Shown: positions 1 through 7,568, numbered from the stretch's first letter. The stretch: 8,425 bases of DNA from Collinsella sp. (GCA_019419485.1 DXZV01000060.1:600-9024), one strand, 5' to 3'. Notes: generated from the sequence alone by a model not told the origin. Made by a program: numbers and translations.

Positions 1-409
1 GGGCGGTACGTAGCGATAACAAGGTGGCGGCAACTGAAAGGATGGCGGTCAGTAGAAGCGTTCGGGCGGTGAGCGCGTCGGCGCGTAGGTCCGCGACGAG
101 TGCGAAGACAAAGGCGACGCCAATGCCCAACGCGACCCAAACGTGTTCACGGCGCACGCGCCGCGCAATGTCATAGAGGGCGAGAGGCGCAAACGGCACA
201 AACGGCGGCGCAAAGACGGCCGCGATGATGTAAGCGTAACTCGCGGCCTTGCTTACACGGCGTGTGCGTTCCCCCTTTGCGACCTCGGCCAGCGAGGTGG
301 CGATAACGCCAAGGCAAAACGCCGCGACCAGGCGAGCGTCCACAGCAAGGCCCGTGGCGGCCGCAATGCAGCACGCCAGAACGATCGATTTGTCGAAAAG
401 CCTGTTCAT
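1..409 (-). CDS. Polytopic membrane protein, N-terminal part (probable sensor histidine kinase); truncated by window edge
   Basis: The reverse strand is open from an ATG at 409 to position 1, giving 136 complete codons and no stop. The protein starts MNRLFDKSIVLACCIAAATG and is strongly hydrophobic. Likely membrane helices lie at about residues 8-22, 27-42, 58-82, 94-112 and 118-133. Short basic loops (KGERTRR, ARRVRREH) separate some of them, and there is no large extracellular domain. Five short helices at the N-terminus are typical of small intramembrane-sensing kinases of the DesK/LnrJ type. The gene is divergent from an ABC-2 exporter operon, which is where such kinases are often found. 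No catalytic residue (H-box, ATPase domain) lies inside the window, so the kinase call is inference. It could be another small membrane protein. No Shine-Dalgarno sequence precedes the ATG; a -10-like hexamer lies directly upstream, suggesting a leaderless message. That this is a real membrane-protein gene is fairly sure; its function is not. Confidence 0.65.
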   Translation of the reverse strand, partial: MNRLFDKSIVLACCIAAATGLAVDARLVAAFCLGVIATSLAEVAKGERTRRVSKAASYAYIIAAVFAPPFVPFAPLALYDIARRVRREHVWVALGIGVAFVFALVADLRADALTARTLLLTAILSVAATLLSLRTA

Positions 410-444
410 ACGGGTATTGTACGCGAAGCCGCGCGTGGTGGAGG
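410..444 (-). promoter_or_regulatory. Putative leaderless promoter of the minus-strand membrane-protein gene
   Basis: Read on the minus strand, TACAAT (421 to 416) matches the TATAAT -10 consensus at 5 of 6 positions. It is followed by only six bases, ACCCGT, before the ATG at 409. Transcription starting at the usual distance from the -10 would therefore begin at or next to the start codon. No purine-rich ribosome site is present. The -35 position (about 439-444, CCTCCA) is poor, so the promoter may be weak or need an activator. Confidence 0.5.
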
Positions 445-523
445 GGCCGCCTGCGCAACCGTGACATTCCTCCCGCGCGGCAAAGCGGGGGCGTCGGCGG
501 GCTGCACGGTCAAGCCCCGCACT

Positions 524-539
524 CGTGACAAAGCTCACT
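524..539. promoter_or_regulatory. CRP/GlxR-like palindromic operator
   Basis: The bases GTGA-CAAAGC-TCAC (525-538) form a perfect 4+4 inverted repeat around six bases. This is the core of the CRP/FNR-superfamily site TGTGA-N6-TCACA, used by CRP and by actinobacterial GlxR. The outermost bases (C and T) do not complete the consensus. Its centre, about 531.5, lies about 75 bases upstream of the exporter ATPase start and about 120 bases upstream of the divergent start. The CGTGACA half also recurs at 460-466. Assignment to a regulator family is inference from the motif alone. Confidence 0.35.
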
Positions 540-561
540 GGCGCGCGCCGGCGACTCCTGC

Positions 562-567
562 GATGAT
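562..567 (+). promoter_or_regulatory. Candidate -10 element of the ABC-2 exporter operon
   Basis: GATGAT matches TATAAT at four of six positions. Transcription from it would start near 573-574. That would place the palindrome at 525-538 close to position -41.5, the class II geometry for a CRP-type activator. The region 17 bases upstream (TGGCGC) does not resemble a -35 box, as is common for activator-dependent promoters. Weak evidence; alternatives such as CACAAT at 583-588 would leave almost no leader before the ribosome site. Confidence 0.22.
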
Positions 568-592
568 GCAATCGTACCGGGCCACAATCAAC

Positions 593-599
593 AGGAGGG
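593..599 (+). promoter_or_regulatory. Strong ribosome-binding site for the exporter ATPase
   Basis: AGGAGGG is near-complementary to the 16S rRNA tail and lies seven bases before the ATG at 607. It is the strongest such site in the window and decides the start of the first operon gene. Confidence 0.85.
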
Positions 600-606
600 C
601 CGCCTC

Positions 607-1545
607 ATGACAGACATCGTCCACGTCGAAAACCTCGTCAAGCGCTACGACGATCTTATCGCGCTCGATCACTTTAACCTGAGCATCGCCCCCGGCGAGA
701 TCTTTGGCCTGCTGGGCCCCAACGGCTCGGGCAAGACCACGTCCATCAACTGTATTCTGCAGCTGCTTGCCTACGACAAAGGCACCATCGAGCTGTTCGG
801 CGAACCCATGACGCCCGCCCGCTACGACCTCAAGCGCCGCATCGGCGTGGTGCCGCAGCAGGTGGCGGTGTTCGACGAGCTCACGGTGCGCGAGAACATC
901 GACTATTTCTGCAGCCTCTACGTTAACGACCGCAAGCGCCGCCGTGCGCTGGTGGACGAGGCAATTGACTTTGTCGGGCTGGGCGACTTTACCAAGTTTC
1001 GCCCCGGCAAGCTCTCGGGTGGCCTGGCGCGTCGCCTCAACATTGCCTGCGGCATCGCGCACAAGCCCGAGCTCATCTTCTTTGATGAGCCCACGGTGGC
1101 GGTCGACCCGCAGAGCCGCAACGCCATCCTGGAGGGCATCTGCCGCCTGCGCGACGAGGGCGCCACGGTGGTGTATACCAGCCATTACATGGAGGAAGTC
1201 GAGCAGATTTGCAGCCGCATCATGATCATGGACGGCGGGCGCGTGCTGGCGCAGGGCACCAACGACGAGCTCAAGCGCATGATTCAGATGGGCGAGCGCG
1301 TGACCGTCGAGGTCGGCGCTGTCGAGCCCGCTACGGTCGAGCGACTGCGCGCCCTCGAGCACGTGCTTTCGGTCGAGCTGTCCGGCGGCGAGCTCGTCTG
1401 CACCTGCGAAGCGAGTCCGCACAATCTGGTCGACATCCTTGACACGCTGCGCGCTGCTGACGTGGCACTCGGCCGCGTGTGGAGCGAGCCGCCGACCCTC
1501 AACGACGTGTTCCTCGAGATCACCGGCCGCGAGCTGCGCGACTAG
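607..1545 (+). CDS. ABC-2 type exporter ATPase subunit (LnrL/YfiL-like, DrrA/CcmA class)
   Basis: Cytoplasmic nucleotide-binding subunit of 312 residues that powers the two permeases encoded directly downstream. Walker A GPNGSGKT lies at 37-44, Q-loop glutamine at about 84, signature LSGGLARRL at 136-144, Walker B LIFFDE at 156-161, D-loop region VAVDPQSR at 164-171 and switch histidine H193 in VVYTSH. The catalytic glutamate E161 is present, so the enzyme should hydrolyse ATP. The signature has Leu in place of the usual Gln, and the D-loop has Ala before V-D instead of Gly; the former is common in ABC-2 drug and antibiotic exporter ATPases. About 100 C-terminal residues form the accessory domain of this class and end with the usual PPTLNDVFLEITGRELRD tail. 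The start is fixed by AGGAGGG at 593-599, seven bases upstream. The stop lies nine bases before the next gene, so the three genes form an operon. Substrate unknown; toxic peptide, lipopeptide or drug export is the family expectation. Confidence 0.93.
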   Translation: MTDIVHVENLVKRYDDLIALDHFNLSIAPGEIFGLLGPNGSGKTTSINCILQLLAYDKGTIELFGEPMTPARYDLKRRIGVVPQQVAVFDELTVRENIDYFCSLYVNDRKRRRALVDEAIDFVGLGDFTKFRPGKLSGGLARRLNIACGIAHKPELIFFDEPTVAVDPQSRNAILEGICRLRDEGATVVYTSHYMEEVEQICSRIMIMDGGRVLAQGTNDELKRMIQMGERVTVEVGAVEPATVERLRALEHVLSVELSGGELVCTCEASPHNLVDILDTLRAADVALGRVWSEPPTLNDVFLEITGRELRD

Positions 1546-1554
1546 GGGGCAGCC

Positions 1555-2742
1555 ATGTTCAACACCATCATCACCACGGTCAAGACCCTGCTGCGCCGGC
1601 CGAGCACGTGGGTCTGGGGCGCTCTCTTTCCCATCGCGCTTTCCACGATGTTCATGTTTATGTTTGCGAATCTGAGCTCCGACGGCACGGTCGACCCGGT
1701 GCCGGTGGCCGTCGTAGCGGATGAGGCCTGGGACGCCTCGACCTTTAAGGACGTGGCGACGTCGCTCGACGAGGAAAGCGACGACCAACTGCTCGAGATC
1801 CACGAGTACGAAGACTTGGCCGCCGCCCGCAAGGCGCTTAAGGCCGGCGAGGTCGCGGGCATCTATACGGTCGACGATGCGGGCACGCCCAAACTCACGT
1901 TGCTTTCGAGCTACGACAGCTCGCGTGCGTCGTCGGTGCTCACCGACCGCAGCATTCTGGAGACGATGGCAAGCTCGTATACGCAAAATGCCGAGCTCAT
2001 GTCCCAGATTGCCCAAGACGACCCGGCGGCGCTCGCCGACCCGGAGGCGGTTGCGCGCGCCCTGTCGCTCGAGGGCGGAACCCGCCGCGTAAGCCTGACA
2101 CGCACCACGCCCGATGGCACGGTCATCTACTACTATGCGCTCTTTGGTCTGGTCGCGATGATGTCTGCCGAGTTTGCCGCCTTGAGCGTCGTCGATTTAC
2201 AACCCAATCTGTCGGGCCTCGGCGCGCGTCGCTGCGTGGGCGGTCTTTCCAAGACGGCGTCGCTGGCCGGCATCTTTGTCGGCTCGTGGCTGGTTTCCTT
2301 CGCCTCGATGGCGATCGCAATCGGCTACGTGCGCCTGGTCGTGGGCGTCGACTTTGGCGGGCGCGAGGGGCTGTGTCTGGTGGGCGGCGCCGCTTCCGCG
2401 CTTGCCGCCACGGGCCTGGGACTCTTTGTGGGCACGCTTCCCGTTAAGGGCGGCAAGGCGTCCAAGTCCGGCATCCTCACGGGCTTTGCCACCACGTGCG
2501 CCCTGTTCGCCGGCCTCTACGGCGAGCCGGCGATGGCGCTTGCCGACGACGTCGCCCGCGCCTGCCCGGCCGAGTGCTGGCTCAACCCCGTCAAGCTCAT
2601 CTGCGACATGTTCAACCGCCTGTATTTCTTTGAGGACCTGGGCCCCTTTGTCGTTCGCACTGGCGCGCTGGTCCTTATGGCGCTGCTGTTCGTTGCCGCC
2701 GCCACGCTGATCTTTGGAAGGAGCCGCTATGAGCACCTTTAA
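1555..2742 (+). CDS. ABC-2 type exporter permease, first subunit (LnrM/YfiM-like)
   Basis: Integral membrane protein of 395 residues, of the ABC2_membrane_3 type of organisation. A basic N-terminus and first helix (about 19-38) precede an extracytoplasmic domain of about 150 residues (40-190). Five more helices follow at about 191-214, 235-259, 267-290, 305-325 and 363-387, and the tail is short and basic. The outer domain is rich in Asp, Ser and Ala and has the beta-alpha pattern VPVAVVADE...AGIYTVDD seen in this family, where it sits outside the membrane and may handle substrate. The start is the ATG nine bases after the upstream stop, with AGGGGGC (1544-1550) as ribosome site. It shares fold and layout with the next gene and probably pairs with it as a heterodimer. 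Direction of transport (export) is inferred from the family; the substrate cannot be read from sequence. Confidence 0.88.
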   Translation: MFNTIITTVKTLLRRPSTWVWGALFPIALSTMFMFMFANLSSDGTVDPVPVAVVADEAWDASTFKDVATSLDEESDDQLLEIHEYEDLAAARKALKAGEVAGIYTVDDAGTPKLTLLSSYDSSRASSVLTDRSILETMASSYTQNAELMSQIAQDDPAALADPEAVARALSLEGGTRRVSLTRTTPDGTVIYYYALFGLVAMMSAEFAALSVVDLQPNLSGLGARRCVGGLSKTASLAGIFVGSWLVSFASMAIAIGYVRLVVGVDFGGREGLCLVGGAASALAATGLGLFVGTLPVKGGKASKSGILTGFATTCALFAGLYGEPAMALADDVARACPAECWLNPVKLICDMFNRLYFFEDLGPFVVRTGALVLMALLFVAAATLIFGRSRYEHL

Positions 2743-3934
2743 GACTGCGCTTCGCATGGCGCTCGCGCACCCGCTCTACCTGCTCATCTACACGGTGTTC
2801 ATTTCGCTCATGGGTGTATTCATCGCGGCATCGGTGAGCTGGAACTCGTCGCAGCTCACCGAGTACAAGCCCTACGATGCCAACGTGGTCGTGGTCGACC
2901 GCGATGACAGCGACCTTTCGCGTGCGCTTACCAAGCATCTGGGTTCGCGCTTTGAGCTGGTCACGGGCGTCGGCGACGGCACCTACGACCTCGCGGACGC
3001 GCTCTCCAAGAGCAACAGCGCCAAGGGTAGCGCCGATTGCGTGTTCTTTATCCCGGAGGGGTTTGAGGGCGACCTTGTTGCAGCCGCCCGCGTGGGGGAG
3101 TCCCTGCCCAAGCTCGATGTGACCTACGGTGCCGGCACCATGGCGGCGGCGCTTTCGTCTGCCGAGGCCTCGCGCTGGATCTCGCTCGCGGGCGCTGCGG
3201 CCGCACTTGAGCCTGCTGCCTCCAACGGCGACGTTGCCAAGGCCGCCGAGCATGCCGCTGCAAAGCGCGCGGAGGTCCAGATCGAGCAGGTCAAGGTCGA
3301 CTCGACTGCTGCCGCCACGCTCGAGTCGTACTTCAACTTTGGCGCGTACGCGATTATCTCGTCGGTCATCGTATCGGTGGGACTGGTGTTCTCGGGCATG
3401 AACGAGCCCGAGCGCGTGCGTCGTATGGATGCCGGCCCAATCTCCGAGCGCCGGCGTTCGCTCGCCGTGTTTGCGGCCGCCGCCGTGATCACCGTCTGCA
3501 TCTGGTTTGTGTCGAGCATGATGGGTGTCGTGGGCTTTGCCGGCGCGGTTGCCGAGGTCGGCGTGGGTCGTGTGTGCCTGGCGCTGGCGGCGACGTTTGC
3601 CCTGGCGTGCACGCCTCTGGCCGTTGGCTTTGCCCTTTCGAGCCTGGGTGCGCGTGAGGAGCTGCTCAACGGTGTGGGCAACCTGCTCGGCATGCTCATG
3701 ACGTTTTTGGGCGGCGCTTGGATGCCGCTGTCGCTCATGGGCTCGGCCGTGCAGACGGTGGCGCACTTTGTGCCGACGTATTGGGTGAACGACGCGATCG
3801 GCAAGGCGCTTGCTTCGGACCTGACGTCTGCCGTGTTGGGCGACATCGCCTGCGACCTGGGCGTCACCGTGCTCTTCGCCGCCGCCATTGCCGCCGTAGG
3901 CCTGGCTCTCGCACGCGCCAAATCCCGCGCCTAG
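2729..3934 (+). CDS. ABC-2 type exporter permease, second subunit (LnrN/YfiN-like)
   Basis: Membrane protein of 401 residues with the same architecture as its upstream partner. Helix 1 lies at about 15-36 and an outer domain of about 165 residues follows (VVVVDRDDSDLSRALTKHL... with an Ala-rich helical stretch at about 150-190). Five helices then run from about 205 to the C-terminus, ending in a basic ARAKSRA tail. The PTYWVNDAIGKAL segment before the last helix is typical of ABC-2 permeases. I chose the ATG at 2729 because AAGGAG (2718-2723) sits five bases upstream. The open frame extends to a TTG at 2714, but using it would bury that ribosome site. The gene overlaps the upstream stop codon by 14 bases, which implies translational coupling and roughly equal subunit amounts. 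No clear rho-independent terminator follows the stop. Confidence 0.88.
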   Translation: MSTFKTALRMALAHPLYLLIYTVFISLMGVFIAASVSWNSSQLTEYKPYDANVVVVDRDDSDLSRALTKHLGSRFELVTGVGDGTYDLADALSKSNSAKGSADCVFFIPEGFEGDLVAAARVGESLPKLDVTYGAGTMAAALSSAEASRWISLAGAAAALEPAASNGDVAKAAEHAAAKRAEVQIEQVKVDSTAAATLESYFNFGAYAIISSVIVSVGLVFSGMNEPERVRRMDAGPISERRRSLAVFAAAAVITVCIWFVSSMMGVVGFAGAVAEVGVGRVCLALAATFALACTPLAVGFALSSLGAREELLNGVGNLLGMLMTFLGGAWMPLSLMGSAVQTVAHFVPTYWVNDAIGKALASDLTSAVLGDIACDLGVTVLFAAAIAAVGLALARAKSRA

Positions 3935-3978
3935 TCTGAAATAAATCCTAGGCCTCTCCCCAAAATAGTTCGCCAAGG

Positions 3979-4016
3979 TTTACTATTACGTTCATAAAGT
4001 AGTACTAGGCTAACAA
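3979..4016 (+). promoter_or_regulatory. Putative promoter of the second ABC operon
   Basis: The 80-base gap after the first operon is AT-rich compared with its surroundings. TTTACT (3979-3984) and TACTAG (4003-4008), spaced 18 bases, form a plausible -35/-10 pair and would start transcription at about 4015-4016. TACTAT (3981-3986) is another -10 candidate. An 8-base palindrome TAGTACTA (4000-4007) overlaps the -10 and could be an operator half or chance. Its presence suggests that the two ABC systems can be transcribed separately. Confidence 0.35.
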
Positions 4017-4027
4017 TGGGGGATACC

Positions 4028-4741
<714 letters not shown>

Positions 4742-4749
4742 GCGGCGCC

Positions 4750-7416
4750 ATGACACCTCTCGCAAAACGTCTCCCGCGCGAGCTGCGCCGCAATATCGGC
4801 AAGTACCTGGGCATCTTTTTGCTTATGTGCGGAAGCATCGCTCTCACCTCGGGCTTTTTGCTCGCGGCCCACTCCATCGGTTGCCTTATCGACGACATGC
4901 GCGATGCGTACACGATTGAGGACGGCCGCGTGACCACCTCCTTCGAGGCCACCAAAGACCAGCTCAAGGCAGCCGAGGGCGCGGCCGACGACGTCGGCGG
5001 CGTCACGCTCTACAAGAATTTCTCCATCGACGCCATCATCAAAAAGACCGCCGGCGACGACGGCACCAAGCGCACACTGCGCACCTATGCGCACCGCACC
5101 AAGGTCGATATCGCGTCCTACTGTGAGGGCAGGGAACCCAAGGCGGACGACGAGGTGGCCATCGACCGTGTCTTTGCCACCAATAACAACCTGTCCGTGG
5201 GCGATAAGGTCGAGCTTGAGGGCCGCACCTATACCATCTGCGGCATCATGACCCAGCCCGATAGCCAGGCGCTGTTCCTCAACAATTCGGACTTTACGGT
5301 GAACACCATCACCTATGGCGTGGCCGAGGTCACCGACGCCGGCTTTTCCGCGCTCGAGGATGCCGGCGGCGTGCCTGCCTACACCTACTCCTTCACCTTT
5401 ACCGATCGCGATCTCTCCACCGCAGACCGCATCGACGCCGAGCAAGATATGGTCGAGGCGCTGACCGATGCCGATGCGCGCGTGGACGATCTGATCGATG
5501 CCGATTCCAATCAGGGCATTGGCTATGCGCGCGACGACGTGGACGGCGACTCCATGATGTGGATGACGCTACTCGACATCATCATCGTGATCATGGCGTT
5601 CGTCTTTGTGGTCCTTACCGACGCCACCATCGAGGAGGAGAGCGCCATCATCGGCACGCTGCTCGCCAGCGGCTATCGTCGACGCGAGATCGTGCTGCAC
5701 TACCTTGCGCTTCCCGCTATTGTGGGCGTGGTCGCGGCGCTTTTGGGCACTGCGCTCGGCGTTGTGTTCTTTACCGAGCCCATGCGCAGCCTCTATTACG
5801 GTTCGTACAGCCTGCCGCCCTTCCAGGTGTACTGGAGCTGGGAGATCTTTGTGAAGTGCGCCGTGGTTCCCGCCGTCGCGCTCATCCTCATCACGCTGGT
5901 GGGTCTGTTTCGCAAAATGGGCAAGACGCCGTTGCAGTTCCTTCGTCACGAGACGAGTGGCAAATCGGGCACCAAGCGCGGCCTGCAGCTGCCGGAGCGC
6001 ATGGGTTTTGTTTCCCGCTTCCGCCTGCGTATCTTCCTGCGCAATCTGGGCAACTTCGCCACGCTCTTCGTGGGCATCGCGTTTGCCTCGCTGCTGCTGC
6101 TCTTTGGCCTGGCGATTCTGCCCACGATGACGCACTATGCGGACAACCTCGAGACAGGCCTGGTCGCCGAGCACCAGTACACGCTCAAGGCGCCGCTGGA
6201 GCTCGAGGGTACTGCCGAGGAGCGCGAGCAGTGGTCGGCACTCGAGCGCTTGCAGTCGGTTGACGGCGCGCTGCTTTCTGCCGCCCGGGATGCCGATGAC
6301 GAGCTTGACGACGCGGCCGATGCGGCGCAGGCGGCAGCCGATGCCGCGACCGCATCTCCGTCTGCCGAGAGCCTGGCCGCGGCGCAGGACGCGCTTGCCA
6401 AGGTCCAGGATAAGAAGGATGCGCTCTACGCGTGCCTTGACGATCTTGCCGATGCCCTCGGCTGCGACCGCGACGAGGCTATCGACCTGATCGACAAGGC
6501 CTCTAAGATCGACACCGACAACGACGACATTCACCCGGTTAACACGATCGACAACGGCGCGGGCGCAATCGCACAGGCCGAGAAATATGCCGTTTACCAG
6601 CTGCAATACGACCGCGGCGATGGTAATGGCGAGGAGACGATTTCCGTCTACGGCATCCCGCCCGATTCGCGCTATTGGAAAGACCTCAACGTTGGCGATG
6701 GGCGCGTCGTCTTTGGCGGCGGCCTGCTCGACAAATTTGGCTGGAGCGAGGGCCAGAAGGTCACGCTCATCGACAAGTACGAGGGGGAGCATTATTCCCT
6801 TGAGTACGCGGGCAAGGACTGTGCCTGGGGCTCCAAGTCGGACATGAATATCTATATGAGTATCGACGACTTTAACGAGCTGTTCGGCAACGACGCCGCC
6901 TACTTTAACGGCTATGTGAGCGACGAGAAGCTCGACCTCGATGCTCGTTACTTTGCCGGCGACACCACGCCCGACGACATGCGGGCCGTGGGCGACCAGT
7001 TCATCGGCATGATGAGCAAAATGATCGGAATGATGATCGGGCTCGCGGTGTTTATCTTCCTGCTGTTTATGTACCTGCTGACCAAGGCAGTGATCGACCA
7101 CAGCGCCCGTTCGATCAGCTACATGAAAGTCTTTGGCTATCGCGATAGCGAGATCTCGCATCTGTACATCCGCTCGATCACGCTGTGCGTGGCGGCGTCG
7201 CTCGTGCTGAGCCTGCCGGTCATTATTGGCTCGCTCACGGCCATCTTCCGCTCGATGCTGCTCGCCTACAACGGCAATATCGAGATCTACGTGCCCGCTT
7301 GGTCCATGGCGGCGTGCGTGGGCATTGGCTTTGTGACCTACCTGGTCGTGGCGCTGCTGCACACGCGCTCCATCAAGCGCGTCAGTCTGGCCGAAGCCCT
7401 CAAAGTCCAAGAGTAG
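4750..7416 (+). CDS. FtsX-family ABC permease with two extracellular domains and an acidic helical insert
   Basis: Membrane subunit of 888 residues partnering the upstream ATPase. The layout is a duplicated 1+3 helix plan: TM1 at 19-40, first outer domain at about 45-268, TM2-4 at about 272-291, 319-341 and 367-387, TM5 at 435-457, second outer domain at about 458-757, and TM6-8 at about 758-782, 810-829 and 851-870. The motif EEESAIIGTLLASGYRRREI after TM2 and its counterpart SISYMKVFGYRDSEI after TM6 are the cytoplasmic coupling stretches of FtsX domains. The C-terminus RSIKRVSLAEALKVQE is typical. This plan fits the YbbP/AttF-like members of the mechanotransmission (type VII) class, which move or extract molecules at the outer membrane face rather than pump them across. 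The second outer domain holds an Ala/Asp-rich helical insert at about 493-587 that the first lacks. Start ATG 4750; an in-frame TTG at 4735 lies inside the ATPase gene and is unlikely. The TAG stop belongs to a palindromic repeat element. Confidence 0.9.
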   Translation: MTPLAKRLPRELRRNIGKYLGIFLLMCGSIALTSGFLLAAHSIGCLIDDMRDAYTIEDGRVTTSFEATKDQLKAAEGAADDVGGVTLYKNFSIDAIIKKTAGDDGTKRTLRTYAHRTKVDIASYCEGREPKADDEVAIDRVFATNNNLSVGDKVELEGRTYTICGIMTQPDSQALFLNNSDFTVNTITYGVAEVTDAGFSALEDAGGVPAYTYSFTFTDRDLSTADRIDAEQDMVEALTDADARVDDLIDADSNQGIGYARDDVDGDSMMWMTLLDIIIVIMAFVFVVLTDATIEEESAIIGTLLASGYRRREIVLHYLALPAIVGVVAALLGTALGVVFFTEPMRSLYYGSYSLPPFQVYWSWEIFVKCAVVPAVALILITLVGLFRKMGKTPLQFLRHETSGKSGTKRGLQLPERMGFVSRFRLRIFLRNLGNFATLFVGIAFASLLLLFGLAILPTMTHYADNLETGLVAEHQYTLKAPLELEGTAEEREQWSALERLQSVDGALLSAARDADDELDDAADAAQAAADAATASPSAESLAAAQDALAKVQDKKDALYACLDDLADALGCDRDEAIDLIDKASKIDTDNDDIHPVNTIDNGAGAIAQAEKYAVYQLQYDRGDGNGEETISVYGIPPDSRYWKDLNVGDGRVVFGGGLLDKFGWSEGQKVTLIDKYEGEHYSLEYAGKDCAWGSKSDMNIYMSIDDFNELFGNDAAYFNGYVSDEKLDLDARYFAGDTTPDDMRAVGDQFIGMMSKMIGMMIGLAVFIFLLFMYLLTKAVIDHSARSISYMKVFGYRDSEISHLYIRSITLCVAASLVLSLPVIIGSLTAIFRSMLLAYNGNIEIYVPAWSMAACVGIGFVTYLVVALLHTRSIKRVSLAEALKVQE

Positions 7417-7442
7417 TCATTGGGGACGTTCTTAAATGACTA
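7414..7442 (-). repeat. Hairpin repeat unit A (inverted orientation)
   Basis: Perfect 8-base arms TAGTCATT (7414-7421) and AATGACTA (7435-7442) enclose a 13-base loop, GGGGACGTTCTTA. Read on the minus strand it has the same arm-loop-arm order as units B and C, with loop TAAGAACGTCCCC. Confidence 0.85.
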
Positions 7443-7460
7443 GTCGCTGGGGACGCTCTT
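7441..7460 (-). repeat. Diverged direct copy of the left half of unit A
   Basis: These 20 bases match 7414-7433 at 17 of 20 positions, and the copies are exactly 27 bases apart. The differences are AT to GC within the arm and one T to C in the loop, so this copy no longer forms the simple hairpin and runs into the central hairpin instead. Confidence 0.7.
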
Positions 7461-7505
7461 TCGCCACCCAGCAGGAAAGGAACGTCCCTAGCTGCCAGGT
7501 GGCGA
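7461..7505. repeat. Central imperfect hairpin of the palindromic element
   Basis: TCGCCACC (7461-7468) pairs perfectly with GGTGGCGA (7498-7505). The stem continues with CAGC (7469-7472) against GCTG (7491-7494), leaving CCA (7495-7497) as a bulge, so about 12 pairs in total. The loop contains GAACGTCCC (7480-7488), which is the exact complement of GGGACGTTC in unit A (7423-7431). No T-run follows, so it is not a standard intrinsic terminator. Confidence 0.7.
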
Positions 7506-7507
7506 GG

Positions 7508-7536
7508 CACTCATTTAAGTCCGTCCCCAATGAGTG
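7508..7536 (+). repeat. Hairpin repeat unit B
   Basis: Perfect 8-base arms CACTCATT (7508-7515) and AATGAGTG (7529-7536) enclose the 13-base loop TAAGTCCGTCCCC. Both arms carry compensating changes relative to units A and C (ACTCATT/AATGAGT versus AGTCATT/AATGACT), so pairing has been conserved while sequence changed. Confidence 0.85.
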
Positions 7537-7541
7537 GTTTC

Positions 7542-7568
7542 AGTCATTTAAGTCTGTCCCCAATGACT
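7542..7568 (+). repeat. Hairpin repeat unit C
   Basis: Perfect 7-base arms AGTCATT (7542-7548) and AATGACT (7562-7568) enclose the 13-base loop TAAGTCTGTCCCC, which differs from the loop of unit B by one base. It lies in the same orientation as B and opposite to A, and forms the right end of the element. Confidence 0.85.

Noticed and set aside
143..610. Plus-strand open frame of 155 codons through the divergent region
   Set aside because: It overlaps the minus-strand membrane-protein gene and the control region and ends over the next start codon. The sequence is Arg-rich and shows no protein-like pattern.
535..2016. Long minus-strand open frame (493 codons) opposite the ABC ATPase and first permease
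   Set aside because: It is antisense to two genes with clear family motifs. Its translation is Arg/His/Ala/Val-rich with no recognisable domain, as expected from GC3-biased codons read on the other strand.
2675..3976. Long minus-strand open frame opposite the second permease
   Set aside because: Same antisense shadow effect; composition is very rich in Arg, His and Gly and no family is recognisable.
3935..3978. Terminator between the two ABC operons
   Set aside because: Only short palindromes such as AGGCCT; no stem of useful length and no T-run.
5569..7410. 613-codon minus-strand open frame opposite the FtsX permease
   Set aside because: Antisense shadow of a well-supported gene; low-complexity basic composition with no domain and no convincing ribosome site.
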